Positions 33,859-44,000 of a stretch of DNA of 64,000 nt are shown one piece after another. Under the pieces are notes generated by a model that saw only the letters and a list, made by a program, of their open reading frames with translations, had not been told where the DNA came from and did not search any database. The stretch covers positions 1 through 64,000 of the forward strand of contig NZ_JBHRTA010000036.1 of the NCBI RefSeq assembly GCF_042646065.1. The letters are read 5' to 3'. This stretch comes from Parapedobacter deserti (GTDB lineage Bacteria; Bacteroidota; Bacteroidia; Sphingobacteriales; Sphingobacteriaceae). Made by a program: the position numbers and the translations under genes. Positions within the stretch are counted from its first letter, which is position 1; each line of letters begins with the position of its first letter.

Positions 33859-35555
33859 TGTTCAAAACGATGAATAGCTATAGATTAAACTTGGCCATTT
33901 TAGCCTTGATACTTTGCTCGGCCTGTGTGAAACTTGATCTCGACCCATTATCACAGAGCGCCACGGGCAATTTCTATAACAACCAGAAGGAACTTGAGTT
34001 GGCGGTAAACGACTTGTATCACGTGAATTTCTGGGAAAACGATAACGAGGAGTATACCGATAATTTCTGGCACCGGGCATCTGGTGGCAACGCCATTACC
34101 TTCGGCAACATGGATGCCGAAAATCCAATCGCGGATAGCCTGTGGTCGCGTGCTTACCGCGCCATCGCCCGGGCCAACAGTTTATTGGAAAACATGGATG
34201 ATGCAGCTGAGTCGACACCCGAAGCGGTGATGCTGCGCATCGAGGCGGAAGCCCGCCTCGCCCGGGCCTACCAATACATGCGTCTCGTCACCCATTTCGG
34301 CGATGTGCCCCTGATGACCGAGACACCCGAACTGGAGGATGCCTACGATGTGCAACGGACAGCGATGGAAACCATAGTGGACTTTATTTTTACGGAGCTG
34401 GATTGGGCGGCGGAACACTTACCGGCATCGTATGGCGGTGATGTGAAACGCTTTACCAAAGGCTTGGCGTGGGCCATCAAAGCGCGTGCGGCACTGTACA
34501 CAGGGCATTGGGCCGAAGCACGCGATGCGGCTGCGGCCGTGATGCAACTGGCCAACGAGGGGATTCACGGGCTCTATGGTGATTACCGGCAGCTATTCTT
34601 ACCTCCGGGAGCCATCAGTAACGAAGTGGTTTTCTCGGTACCTCGCTCGCAGGAACATGGTCTCAGCTCCACTGCATTGTATGCCCGCGACTTTATCTCG
34701 CGCAGTACGGGGGGGTATGGCGCGCAACTGCCTACCTGGGAGCTGATGGATAGCTATGAATGCACCGATGGGCTGCCCATCGACCAGTCGCCGCTGTATA
34801 ACCCGCACGATCCCTTCGCCAACCGCGACCCCCGGCTGTCGATGACGATCGTGCCTTTCGGGGAGGTTTGGCTTGGCGTGACCTACCAACCCCACCCGGA
34901 TTCGCTGACGGTATGGAGCGTGCGGGATAACCAGCGGATCAGCAACCTCGACAATCGCGCCGTCAACGTTTTTGCGAGTTATACGGGTTTGTTGTGGAAA
35001 AAGCGGGTAGACGAAAGCTGGGTGACCCGCTTCACGGAGGATAACGATGCCATCATCTTCCGCTATGCCGAGGTACTGCTCACCTACGCCGAGGCCAAGG
35101 TGGAACTGGGCGAGGTGGACCAGTCGGTGCTCGACGCCATCAACAGCGTACGTGCACGGGCATACGGTGTGGAGGTGGGTAGCACAGGCGACTACCCGGC
35201 TGTGGCCACCACGGACATCGCCGCGCTCCGAACGCTGATCAAACGTGAACGGCGGGTGGAGTTCGCACAGGAAGGCCTGCGCTACATGGACCTCATCCGT
35301 TGGCGGCTGGCGGAACGTGCGCTCACCCAACCGGTGTTGGGGCTGCCCGACCCGGCAGATCAAGACCGCGACAACTGGCCGTTCGCGGGAGCACCGACCA
35401 TTGACGCAGATGGGATGCTGGATTACTCGGCCCTGATGGGTCACGCGAAAATCCTGGCGGAACGGAATTTTGACCGCAGCCGTCAGTACCTATGGCCCAT
35501 TCCGGCCAGTGAGCGGCGGCTCAACCCACAATTGGACCAAAACCCGAATTATTAA
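33858..35555 (+). CDS. SusD/RagB-family lipoprotein
   Basis: 565 residues. Its ATG (33858) overlaps the SusC stop (TAATG). Lipoprotein signal LAILALILCSACVKLDLDPL; N-terminal SusD-like block NFYNNQKELELAVNDLYHV; TPR helices with EARLARAYQYMRLVTHFGDVP; C-terminal RERRVEFAQEGLRYMDLIRW and the end YLWPIPASERRLNPQLDQNPNY, all typical. It binds the substrate on the cell surface for SusC. Confidence 0.94.
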   Translation: MFKTMNSYRLNLAILALILCSACVKLDLDPLSQSATGNFYNNQKELELAVNDLYHVNFWENDNEEYTDNFWHRASGGNAITFGNMDAENPIADSLWSRAYRAIARANSLLENMDDAAESTPEAVMLRIEAEARLARAYQYMRLVTHFGDVPLMTETPELEDAYDVQRTAMETIVDFIFTELDWAAEHLPASYGGDVKRFTKGLAWAIKARAALYTGHWAEARDAAAAVMQLANEGIHGLYGDYRQLFLPPGAISNEVVFSVPRSQEHGLSSTALYARDFISRSTGGYGAQLPTWELMDSYECTDGLPIDQSPLYNPHDPFANRDPRLSMTIVPFGEVWLGVTYQPHPDSLTVWSVRDNQRISNLDNRAVNVFASYTGLLWKKRVDESWVTRFTEDNDAIIFRYAEVLLTYAEAKVELGEVDQSVLDAINSVRARAYGVEVGSTGDYPAVATTDIAALRTLIKRERRVEFAQEGLRYMDLIRWRLAERALTQPVLGLPDPADQDRDNWPFAGAPTIDADGMLDYSALMGHAKILAERNFDRSRQYLWPIPASERRLNPQLDQNPNY

Positions 35556-35570
35556 CCGTAAAGAAAAGAC

Positions 35571-38045
35571 ATGACACGAAATAGATCAACCCCGAAATGG
35601 TTCCTTGCACTGCTCTTAGCCGGATGTCAGTCGGTGCAGAATACCGTGGTTTCAGACCGACCTTCCTTCAGCGGCATCTATCCCCACTTGGCCTATTATA
35701 ACGAGGAAGGCGAGTGCGGTACTGGTGCCGTGGTGCCTTGGGCAGACCGCTTATGGGTGGTTACCTATGGGCCGCACTTGCCGCGCGGCTCATCCGACAA
35801 GTTGTATGAAATCACGCCCGACCTACAGCAGATTGTGCGCGAGGAAAGCATTGGCGGCACACCGGCAAACCGCATGGTACACCGAGAAAGCAACCAGCTT
35901 TTTATCGGCCCCTACGCGATAGACTCGATGGGTAATGTCCGTACGATACCGTATGAACGGATGCCGGGGCGCCATACGGGTAACGCCCGTCACCTCATCG
36001 ACCCAGCGAACAAAATCTATTATGGTACCATGGAAGAGGGGTTTTATTCGGTTGATGTGCATACTCTGGCGGTAGATACGCTGTTCCTCGATGGCAATGC
36101 AATGCGCAAAGCAGGGGAGATGGGGCAGGAGGCACACCTGCTGCCGGGAGCGCACGGCAAGGGCCTGTATTCCGGTCAAGGCGTGTTGGTCTATTCCAAC
36201 AATGGGGAAGCGACCAAGGAGGCGCTGGAGCGTTTTGACGTGGAGGCTGGGGTGTTGGCCGAGTGGGATGGCAACGAGTGGACGACCGTGCGCCGCAACC
36301 AGTTTGTGGAAGTGACCGGCCCGGGTGGAATCACGGGCAATGCCGACCCCGATACCGATCCGATCTGGGCCACGGGTTGGGACCATAAATCGGTGATCCT
36401 CGGCGTGCGCTCGCCCGAGGCGGGCTGGGCATTCTACCGCCTGCCAAAAGCTAGCCATTCGTATGACGGGGCCCATGGCTGGAATACCGAATGGCCGCGC
36501 ATCCGCGATGTAGGCACGGAAGGTGAACCGGATTACCTGATGACCATGCATGGGATGTTCTGGCGGTTTCCGGGTACGTTTGCCGCCAAGCAAGCCGCAG
36601 GGATACGCCCCCGGTCGGCCTACCTGAAGGTGGTGGGCGACTTCACCCGCTGGCAGGACGGGCTGGTGTTCGGCACGGACGATTCTGCGGAAAAAGAGTT
36701 TCTGAACAAGCGGAAAATCAAGGGCGGCATCGAGGGCCCGGGGCAGTCCAACTCGAACCTCTGGTTCACCGCACTGGACAAACCGGACCAGCTGGGGCCA
36801 AACACGGCCAGCGGCGCAGTATGGTTGCAGGAGGATGTGGCCGCCGGTGCAGTGTCTGAACCCTTCCTCTTCGCCGGATGGGATGAACGTGCGGTATGGG
36901 CCACCAACGAGGGAAACCGGCAGACGACGTTGGAGTTTGAGGTCGACCAAGCCGGCGATGGGCAATGGCAGACAAGGCAGCGCTTGACACTGGATCCGGG
37001 CGAAACCATGCACCTGGCGTTCGCAGCTGAAGATAAAGGGGAGTGGATACGGGTAGCAAACACCGAAGGTACACAGCTGACCGTGCAGTTTACCTACACC
37101 GATAGGGGCCGCTTCGCCGAGTATGACGGCGCGCTTTTCGCAGGGCTGGCAGACGTGGCCAGCGGCGGGGAGACCACCGGGGGGCTGCTCTATGGATTGG
37201 GCGATAACCGGCGGGCGTTGGGACTGCTCGCGGGAACGCACGGGCCAGGCGGTTTTAACGAAACGGGTTATTACGAGTTGAATGGTGAGATGGAGCTGAA
37301 ACGGGTGGACGATACGGCCACTGCCGGCTTTATCCGTAACCAGTTTGCGATCCCGGAAGAGGTGGTGACCATTGATGAGGCTTCTGCGCTGGTGGTTGAT
37401 GACCGTGGGCGTCGCTGGCGGCTGCCATTGGGCGATAAATCCTATACCAAGTATATCGAAAACGGTTTGCTTCGGATATGCCGTGAGGTGGCCACGGAAC
37501 GCGACCTGCTGAACTTGCACGGTACCTTTTATGAACTGCCCGCCGAAAATGCCGATGGTTTCGCGAAGGTGCGTCCCGTGGCATCGCACGGGCTAAGGAT
37601 ACATGACTATGCCTCCTACCGAGGGCTGCTGGTGATGACGGGTGTGGATGACGAAACGGAAAATGAACACATCATCCGGTCGGACGACGGACAGGCCAGT
37701 GTGTGGGTAGGAGCGATCGATGACCTGTGGAAACTGGGTAAACCGGTGGGGCAGGGCGGCCCATGGAAAGATAGCGATGTGCAACGAGGCGTCGCCTCCG
37801 ACCCGTACCTGATCGGGTTCTACGACCATCGGGAACTGGAACTATCACACGATGGTACGGAAGCCGTGACATTCCGCATCGAGGTTGAACCGGTGGGGCA
37901 CGGCCCATGGATGACGTATGAGGAGGTGACGGTAGAACCGGGTGGTACTTTTAAACACGTGTTCCTCGATGAGTTCCAAGCGCGTTGGATCCGGTTTGTG
38001 AGCGACCGAGACTGCAAGGCAACGGCATGGCTGACCTATCGCTAA
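35571..38045 (+). CDS. large surface lipoprotein of unknown function, beta-rich
   Basis: 824 residues. Lipobox LALLLAGC puts it on the membrane surface. Residues 30-560 look like a beta-propeller with repeated GxLY/YG turns (YYGTMEEGFYSVD, VILGVRSPEAGWAFYR, LVFGTDDSAEK). The C-terminal part repeats a jelly-roll-like block twice: SEPFLFAGWDERAV...EPGETMHLAF near 420-510 and SDPYLIGFYDHRELELSHDG near 740-824. No catalytic motif that I can name. It is the only enzyme-like gene of this SusC/SusD locus, 15 bases after SusD, so it presumably processes or recognises the imported ligand. I cannot assign a family. Confidence 0.75.
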   Translation: MTRNRSTPKWFLALLLAGCQSVQNTVVSDRPSFSGIYPHLAYYNEEGECGTGAVVPWADRLWVVTYGPHLPRGSSDKLYEITPDLQQIVREESIGGTPANRMVHRESNQLFIGPYAIDSMGNVRTIPYERMPGRHTGNARHLIDPANKIYYGTMEEGFYSVDVHTLAVDTLFLDGNAMRKAGEMGQEAHLLPGAHGKGLYSGQGVLVYSNNGEATKEALERFDVEAGVLAEWDGNEWTTVRRNQFVEVTGPGGITGNADPDTDPIWATGWDHKSVILGVRSPEAGWAFYRLPKASHSYDGAHGWNTEWPRIRDVGTEGEPDYLMTMHGMFWRFPGTFAAKQAAGIRPRSAYLKVVGDFTRWQDGLVFGTDDSAEKEFLNKRKIKGGIEGPGQSNSNLWFTALDKPDQLGPNTASGAVWLQEDVAAGAVSEPFLFAGWDERAVWATNEGNRQTTLEFEVDQAGDGQWQTRQRLTLDPGETMHLAFAAEDKGEWIRVANTEGTQLTVQFTYTDRGRFAEYDGALFAGLADVASGGETTGGLLYGLGDNRRALGLLAGTHGPGGFNETGYYELNGEMELKRVDDTATAGFIRNQFAIPEEVVTIDEASALVVDDRGRRWRLPLGDKSYTKYIENGLLRICREVATERDLLNLHGTFYELPAENADGFAKVRPVASHGLRIHDYASYRGLLVMTGVDDETENEHIIRSDDGQASVWVGAIDDLWKLGKPVGQGGPWKDSDVQRGVASDPYLIGFYDHRELELSHDGTEAVTFRIEVEPVGHGPWMTYEEVTVEPGGTFKHVFLDEFQARWIRFVSDRDCKATAWLTYR

Positions 38046-38064
38046 ACGGTTTGTCGGTACATAG

Positions 38065-38097
38065 ACGCCACGGGCACATCACCCGTGGCGTTTTTTA
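38065..38097 (+). terminator. intrinsic terminator of the first PUL-like operon
   Basis: ACGCCACGGG (38065-38074), 7-base loop, CCCGTGGCGT (38082-38091), then six T: a textbook Rho-independent terminator 20 bases after the lipoprotein stop. Confidence 0.9.
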
Positions 38098-38148
38098 GGG
38101 TCATCCTTTTTTTGAAATCGATTTATTGATTGAAAAAGGACTACTGGC

Positions 38149-38292
38149 TTACCTTTCCCTTACCAGTTCCTTACCAATTCCTTACCTCCGCCTTACCATT
38201 TCCTTACCTCGGGGTTACCAATTCCTTACCAATCTCTTACCAAAGGGGTAGGGGAAAGGTAGCGAAAGGGTAAGCGAAGGGTAGGGAAGGTA
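38149..38292. repeat. 11-bp-phased array of TTACC followed by inverted GGTA
   Basis: TTACC starts at 38149, 38160, 38171, 38182, 38193, 38204, 38215, 38226 and 38237, an exact 11-bp period over nine copies. The motif then flips: GGTA (the reverse complement of TACC) at 38247, 38258, 38269 and 38280, again 11 bp apart, with a last copy at 38289. The spacing is close to one helical turn, so all sites face one side of the DNA, like iterons or an operator array. The array precedes a decayed DUF6266 gene just as the GGCCATTCGTGT array precedes the intact ones. Confidence 0.85.
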
Positions 38293-38499
38293 TAGCAGGG
38301 TGCTTATTCGGTGATACGGATTTGCTGGGCATGCAGCTACCTCCGGCCAATGCCGGCCACGGTCTTTCCCCTGGGCTTTTCGCACCCGATGTTTGCTTCC
38401 GGAAACGGCACTGTACCGGTACGAAACGGAGTAACGAACGCCAGCTGCCCCGCCGATTCCGGCAGCAGGCAAAGGATTGAAAATTTAATGTGAAGTATT

Positions 38500-38758
38500 A
38501 TGGGAAGTTTTAACAGGGGAATCCACGGCGGATTCTCGGGAAAAGTAGGAAACTGGTAGGCGCCCACTGGCGCGGCATCGATTACATGCGCAGCCTGCCA
38601 CGGGTAAACAAGGGGCGGCCGGTCACCGAAGAGCAGCTGATGCACCGGTAAGGCTGCCGCCCAAGGTGGTGACCGAGGCCAGGTGCGTGGCGCTGGCACT
38701 GGGTGTGCTGGAAGCGGCGGAAGGCGCGGCAAAAAAGCAGGAGGGAGGCGATGATTAA
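38500..38758 (+). pseudogene. decayed DUF6266 gene fused to a decayed small-protein gene
   Basis: From ATG 38500 the frame gives MGSFNRGIHGGFSGKVGNW and stops at 38559; shifting one base continues VGAHWRGIDYMRSLPRVNKG up to EEQLMHR (stop about 38652), the DUF6266 N-terminus. Straight after comes LPPKVVTEARCVALALGVLE to KKQEGGDD (stop 38758), the C-terminal half of the 76-aa protein at 27287-27517. The DUF6266 C-terminus, the second DUF6266 gene and DUF5675 are deleted. The junction lies at a GCACC-GTAA-GCT segment shared with the intact gene (around 27390), so the deletion probably arose by recombination between similar sites. Confidence 0.8.
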
Positions 38759-38924
38759 GGCTAACCATGAGCTGGGCATCGGCACCACGGGCGGCACGCT
38801 GCTGAGCGTGTTCGCGCAATTGGGCGGCCACGACATGCTGAAGACCGCCGTGCTGGCGGCCATCGGCGCCGCGGTGAGCTTCGTGGTAAGCTGGTTGCTG
38901 CAGCGCTGGATGCGGAGAAAGTAG
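38751..38924 (+). CDS. 57-aa holin-like protein, paralogue of 27504-27677
   Basis: Begins MIKANHELGIGTTGGTLLSV and ends VSWLLQRWMRRK. It matches the 57-aa protein of the intact module in length and most of the membrane helix (MLKTAVLAAIGAAVSFVVSW). It is intact although its neighbours are decayed, and overlaps the preceding fragment by 8 bases. Downstream, GGCAGCTTCGGAT (38997-39009) recalls the REP-like repeat of the intact module. Confidence 0.7.
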   Translation: MIKANHELGIGTTGGTLLSVFAQLGGHDMLKTAVLAAIGAAVSFVVSWLLQRWMRRK

Positions 38925-39150
38925 CCTGAATGCGGCGTACCACCGATCCACCGGACACAGTTTAACTGCTGATTATGTGCAGAGCCGAAGTCAGACGGCA
39001 GCTTCGGATATCGTATTTGTTTAATGTATAGATAATATTGCTATAAACTACACTTTAATCTAATGTATTACCTTGCATCCTCAAATGCATCGTATGTTGA
39101 CTGCGGAAAGAAAACGTCATGGTGATATCAACTAAGTGTAATGCAGCTAC

Positions 39151-39693
39151 ATGAATAATTTGTCCGACGTTGATTTGCTGTCGCTTATGCAGGACGATAA
39201 CGAAGAGGCATTCTCGGTTTTGATGGATCGTTATGCCGATGTGTTGTTCCGTTTTGTCTCGCGCCGCATAAAATCAATTTCCGATACGGAAGATATTCTC
39301 CAGGAGATCTTTGTGTCGCTGTGGAAAAATCGGCATAGGATTTCGATCAAGGATTCCTTTTATCCCTATTTGTTCAAGTCGGCAAAGTACGAATCGATCG
39401 ATTGGTTGGTGTCACATAAAAACAGGATAGCCAATGAGCACATGCTCATGTTATCCTTAGCGCCAGGCAATATGACGCGTTCGGCCGAAGAGGAATTGTT
39501 GGCGAAAGAATTGGAAGAAATGCTGGAGATGGAAGTCAATAAAATGCCTGATACGATGAAATCTGTCTTTTTTCTAAGCCGAAAGAAAAATCTTTCCATC
39601 AAGGAAATCGCGTTGCAGCTATCGGTATCCGAACAAACGGTCAAAAACAATATCTCATTGGCACTCAATCGGCTACGGTTGAAAATCAAGTGA
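39151..39693 (+). CDS. ECF-type RNA polymerase sigma factor
   Basis: 180 residues. Region 2: DNEEAFSVLMDRYADVLFRF, then DTEDILQEIFVSLWKNRHRI; region 4: MPDTMKSVFFLSRKKNLSIK, then EIALQLSVSEQTVKNNISLALNRLR. It belongs to the Bacteroidota sigma-70 expansion group linked to FecR/SusC loci; the FecR gene follows 61 bases later. It is not close in sequence to the sigma at 28.4 kb, so the two loci are separately controlled. Confidence 0.93.
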   Translation: MNNLSDVDLLSLMQDDNEEAFSVLMDRYADVLFRFVSRRIKSISDTEDILQEIFVSLWKNRHRISIKDSFYPYLFKSAKYESIDWLVSHKNRIANEHMLMLSLAPGNMTRSAEEELLAKELEEMLEMEVNKMPDTMKSVFFLSRKKNLSIKEIALQLSVSEQTVKNNISLALNRLRLKIK

Positions 39694-39754
39694 TACCTTA
39701 ACTTTTTTGTTTTTTTTCGGTACCTCCCCCGGGCTTCTGCGGTTATATGGGCGT

Positions 39755-40876
39755 ATGAAGAAGCATAGCCCTCTCCCGCTCGACGAGATCAGGCAACTCT
39801 TGAGCAAATACCTTCAGGGCAATTGCACGGCTGAAGAGGAGCAGAGGGTGCTGAATTGGTATTACTCATTCGGTCGCACCGATGATGTCCGTATTGCTGA
39901 ATTGCAATATAAAAGGCGGCTCGATAGTCTCAAGAACAATGTGCTTGGAAAAATAGGAGATAAGCCGGCTAAACCTAAGCATCTTATGCGGCCATTTGCC
40001 ATCGGTATTGCTGCACTGGTGGTGATGGCTATCGGTATTTCCATGCTCCTGTTCCGGTACGACCAGGCGGGCAGGCCCGATTTGGTTCCAAATGCTGCTA
40101 TCGTGCCGGATGAAACCGGAAAGCATAAGAACGATATCCTGCCGGGGGGGTATTACGCCCAGGTGGTTTTTGAAAATGGAAGGACCGTAGCGGTTACTGA
40201 TAGCGGCGAGCTCGATGTGAGCGCCCTCGTTTCAACCGGTGAACCGGCTGGCTACCGTACCGTAAACGTACCGAAAACCGCTACATTCCGTGTGAAACTG
40301 AGCGATGGCTCCATCGTATGGCTGAATTCGCTTTCTTCGCTGCGATACCCTGAAAATTTTGGCAGCGACGAGCGGCAGGTGTACCTGGAGGGAGAGGCCT
40401 ACTTCGAGGTGGCCAAAGAGGCATCAAGGCCATTCAGGGTAAAGGTGGCGGAATCAACCATTGAGGTGCTGGGCACAAGCTTCAACGTCAAGGCGTACGG
40501 CGGACAGGTCTCTGCGGCTCTGGTGGAAGGCAGCATCAAGGTGATCAGCCGCGATGTGGAGCGGATGGTGGTGCCCGGTGAGGAGGCCGTGATCAGCCGT
40601 GAGCAGATCCTGGTCGAACGGTCGGATATCCGCAAACAGGTAGCCTGGAAAGACGGGGATTTCTTCTTCAAAAAGGACGGTCTGCCCGCCATCATGGAAC
40701 AAATCAGCAGATGGTACAACGTGGATATTGTCTATGAGGGCGATATTTCGAGCGGTGGCGGTATTACGGGCTCAATAGGCAGGTCGGCCAGGCTGTCGGA
40801 CGTATTGACAATGCTTTCTAACGTCTCCGACCTGCAATTCGACATCGACGAGAGAACGGTGACAGTCAGAAAGTAA
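39755..40876 (+). CDS. FecR-family anti-sigma factor
   Basis: 373 residues from ATG 39755 (MKKHSPLPLDEIRQLLSKYL). Cytoplasmic sigma-binding helices, a membrane helix (about 76-98, FAIGIAALVVMAIGISMLLF), the FecR domain (KTATFRVKLSDGSIVWLNSLSSLRYPENF ... VAESTIEVLGTSFNVKAYGG) and C-terminal DUF4974 (FFFKKDGLPAIMEQISRWYNVDI). An in-frame TTG at 39707 is unlikely to be used. It controls the sigma encoded just upstream. Confidence 0.93.
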   Translation: MKKHSPLPLDEIRQLLSKYLQGNCTAEEEQRVLNWYYSFGRTDDVRIAELQYKRRLDSLKNNVLGKIGDKPAKPKHLMRPFAIGIAALVVMAIGISMLLFRYDQAGRPDLVPNAAIVPDETGKHKNDILPGGYYAQVVFENGRTVAVTDSGELDVSALVSTGEPAGYRTVNVPKTATFRVKLSDGSIVWLNSLSSLRYPENFGSDERQVYLEGEAYFEVAKEASRPFRVKVAESTIEVLGTSFNVKAYGGQVSAALVEGSIKVISRDVERMVVPGEEAVISREQILVERSDIRKQVAWKDGDFFFKKDGLPAIMEQISRWYNVDIVYEGDISSGGGITGSIGRSARLSDVLTMLSNVSDLQFDIDERTVTVRK

Positions 40877-40961
40877 GTGGTATTTTTAAACTAAATGTAG
40901 GAACTATGGAAGATTAACTCAACGCTATCTCCTTATGGAGCTTGCCGAGGGCTACGAAAAA

Positions 40962-40981
40962 GGGAGTGTTGGCGCACTCCC
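40962..40981 (+). promoter_or_regulatory. leader hairpin between FecR and SusC
   Basis: GGGAGTG (40962-40968), 6-base loop, CACTCCC (40975-40981): a perfect 7-bp stem in the 182-bp FecR-SusC spacer, in the same position as the hairpin at 30377-30403 in the other locus, but of unrelated sequence. Confidence 0.5.
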
Positions 40982-41058
40982 CGATGTCTAAGGCATTTTG
41001 GATATCACAAAAAATTAGCATACACTAAGATTTCGAAACCTTAAAACTATTCAAAGTT

Positions 41059-44000
41059 ATGAATTTTTTTTCTCCGCACCAAGTGCTGGATAACTGGAGA
41101 AGCTATACCTGTTACCTGGTCTTTAAATTCTTTTTAATCATGAAGTTAACTTGTGTCCTCATCCTTGTTTTTACCTTGGGTGTGAAGGCTTCCGGTCTTG
41201 CGCAGCAGGTGAGTCTGTCATTGAAAGACGCCAGACTTGAAGAGGTGCTTGAAGAGATAAGCAGACAAACCGAACTCCGTTTTCTTTATAGTGAAAAGCT
41301 GATCGAACGTACTACGCCCGTATCCATCAGTGTCTCGAACGTGGACGTAAAACGAGCGCTGAGCAACGCCCTGCACGGCCAGAACCTGACCTATGAGATC
41401 ATCGCAGGGACGATAACGATCAAGGAGCGCAAGCAGACGGTGCACGTGGTCAGTGGCGTGGTCACCGATGGCGAGCAGCCCATGGCCGGGGTCACGGTGT
41501 CCGTAGTGGGGGTGGCAGGGCTGACCACAACAACGGATGATCGCGGCAGGTATACGATCCGGGTACCTGAAAATGCGACCCTGTTGTTTCGCTTCATGGG
41601 CTACCAGGATCAGCAGGTCGCCCTGACGGGCCTCACCGAAATCAATGTGGTGCTTGAGGTTGCCCAGTCGCACTTGGATGAAGTCGTGGTGGTGGGCTAT
41701 GGCACGCAGAAGCGGATTAACCTCTCCGGGGCGGTTGACCAGATCGGCGAGCAGTTTCTGGACAGCAGGCCCATCAGCAATGTGGGGAGGGGCCTGCAAG
41801 GGGCCTTGGCTAACTTAAACATTACCCCCACGAGCGGGCAATCTACCAGTTCGCCCGGAATAAACGTCAGAGGCTACAACTCCATTTCGGGCGGAAGCCC
41901 CCTGATCATCATTGACAACATCCCGGCAACAAACGAAGAATTGAACCGCATGAACCCCAACGACATTGCGAGCGTAACGGTATTGAAGGACGCGGCTTCG
42001 GCAGCGATCTACGGCAGCCGTGCTGCCTTTGGCGTCGTAATGATTACCACGAAATCCGGTACCACCGAGGAGGTCAAAGTAGCAGCAAATTCGTTTTTTG
42101 CCACCAACGCTATCACACGGAAGATAGAAATTGAAGAAGATCCGTTTCTGGTAATGAGCTACCGCAATTCGATGAGTACGCCCTGGTATAACCTGTATAG
42201 TGAAGACATGCTGGAGTACGGCAGGCAAATCAGCAACGACCCATCGCTTCCGCGGGTCATCCAGCATCCGGAAAACCCCGACGCCTACATCTACCTGGGG
42301 TCCACGGATTGGTTCAGCGAGGTCTACAAAAATGCGCAGCCAGCTTATACCAACAACATCAGCATCTCCCAAAAGACGGATCGATCGTCTTACTACCTGT
42401 CCGGTGAATACTTCCGGCAGGACGGTATGCTCAAAATCAGCCCCGATACCTACGACCGGTACAATTTCAGGATAAAGGGAGACTACCGGCTCACCGACTG
42501 GCTGACGGTAAGCAACAACACGACCTATACGCATGGCAAGTACGACGAGCCTACCGCGATTGTAGACGATTGGTTGTATTGGCATAATGTAAACCGGCAG
42601 CCGTCGCTGGATGTCGTTTACAATCCGGACGGCACTTACACCAGCGCAGGCGCTTCCATGGTTGGCGCTGTGGCTGACGGAGGGCGCAACATAGACCGGA
42701 TCAATGATATACAGACTAGTTTCGGTGTAAAAGTAGACCTGCTGAAAGACGTTTGGTCGTTGAACGCCGATGCGACATTCCGGCGTACCAGCTCCAGGAA
42801 CCACCGGTTTGATTTTCCGCTATCTTTCAGCACGGGCCCGGGCATCACCCAGATGCAGACGTTTAATTCGTATGCATCCAACAGCAGCGGCGAGACCCGC
42901 TATAATGTCTTTAACATCTATTCAAATTTCAATAAAACGTTTGGCGACCACTACTTCGGCGCAATGGTGGGTTTCAACCAAGAGGAACGGATCTACGAGA
43001 ATTTCAGCGCCCGCCGGGACCAGCTGATTTCTTCCGGCCTGCCCACCATCGGGTTGGCTACAGGCGAAACGCCGACCGTCGGAGCGTCCAATTACGACTG
43101 GTCGGTAAGGGGTGCATTTGCGCGGCTGAACTACATTTTCAAGGATCGGTACATCGTGGAATCCAACGTGCGCTACGATGGCTCCTCCAGGTTCCCGAAA
43201 AAGGACCGGTTTGCGTTCAACCCGTCGGCCTCGGCAGCGTGGGTAGTATCGCAGGAGGAGTTTTTCGCTCCGCTTTCTCCCTTGGTAAACAACCTGAAAA
43301 TCCGGGGGTCCTACGGCTCGTTGGCAAACCAGGACCTGCGTGACAACTACTACCCCTATATCGCCAACATGGGCAGGGGTACCGGCGTGATCTTGAATGG
43401 CATACGGCCCACGGTGGTTACCAGCCCGGGTTTGGTATCGTCTACGCTCACTTGGGAGACCGTTACCCAGTCAAATATCGGCGTGGACCTCGGCCTGTTG
43501 AACAGCGAATTCAATGCTTCATTTGACCTATACAGGCGTTACACGAAAGATATGCTGACTCCCGGCCGTACGTTGCCAGCCGTACTGGGTACTTCGGTGC
43601 CGCTTGCCAACGCTGCGGACCTGGTGACAAAGGGGTGGGAGCTCACCCTGAGCTACAACAAGAATTTTATGGTGGCCGAGCGCCCGTTCAATTTTTCTGC
43701 GCGTTTCAACCTGTCCGACAGCCGGGCGTTTATTGAGAAATACGACAATCCCAACAATAACCTGGGTGACCACTACGTGGGGAAGGAAATCGGCGAGCTT
43801 TGGGGACTGACTACCGAAGGTTTCTTCGGGTCGGTAGAGGAGATCAGCAAGCACGCCAACCAAAGCGCGGTGACCTCTTATCCGGGTACGAGGCCCATCG
43901 AGCCTGGCGACCTGAAATTTGCAGACCTGAACGGCGATGGATTCATCAACCGCGGTGATTGGACGCTCGAAAACCCGGGCGATTACCGCATCATCGGCAA

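Noticed and set aside
35823..37589. 588-codon minus-strand frame opposite the 824-aa lipoprotein
   Set aside because: Rich in His, Arg, Pro and Gly without any domain; it arises from codon bias of the GC-rich plus-strand gene, which has a lipobox and operon context.
38149..38292. CRISPR or plasmid iterons
   Set aside because: 5-bp words at an 11-bp step and no replication initiator or cas gene nearby. Iteron-like phasing is noted as a finding, but an origin is not supported.
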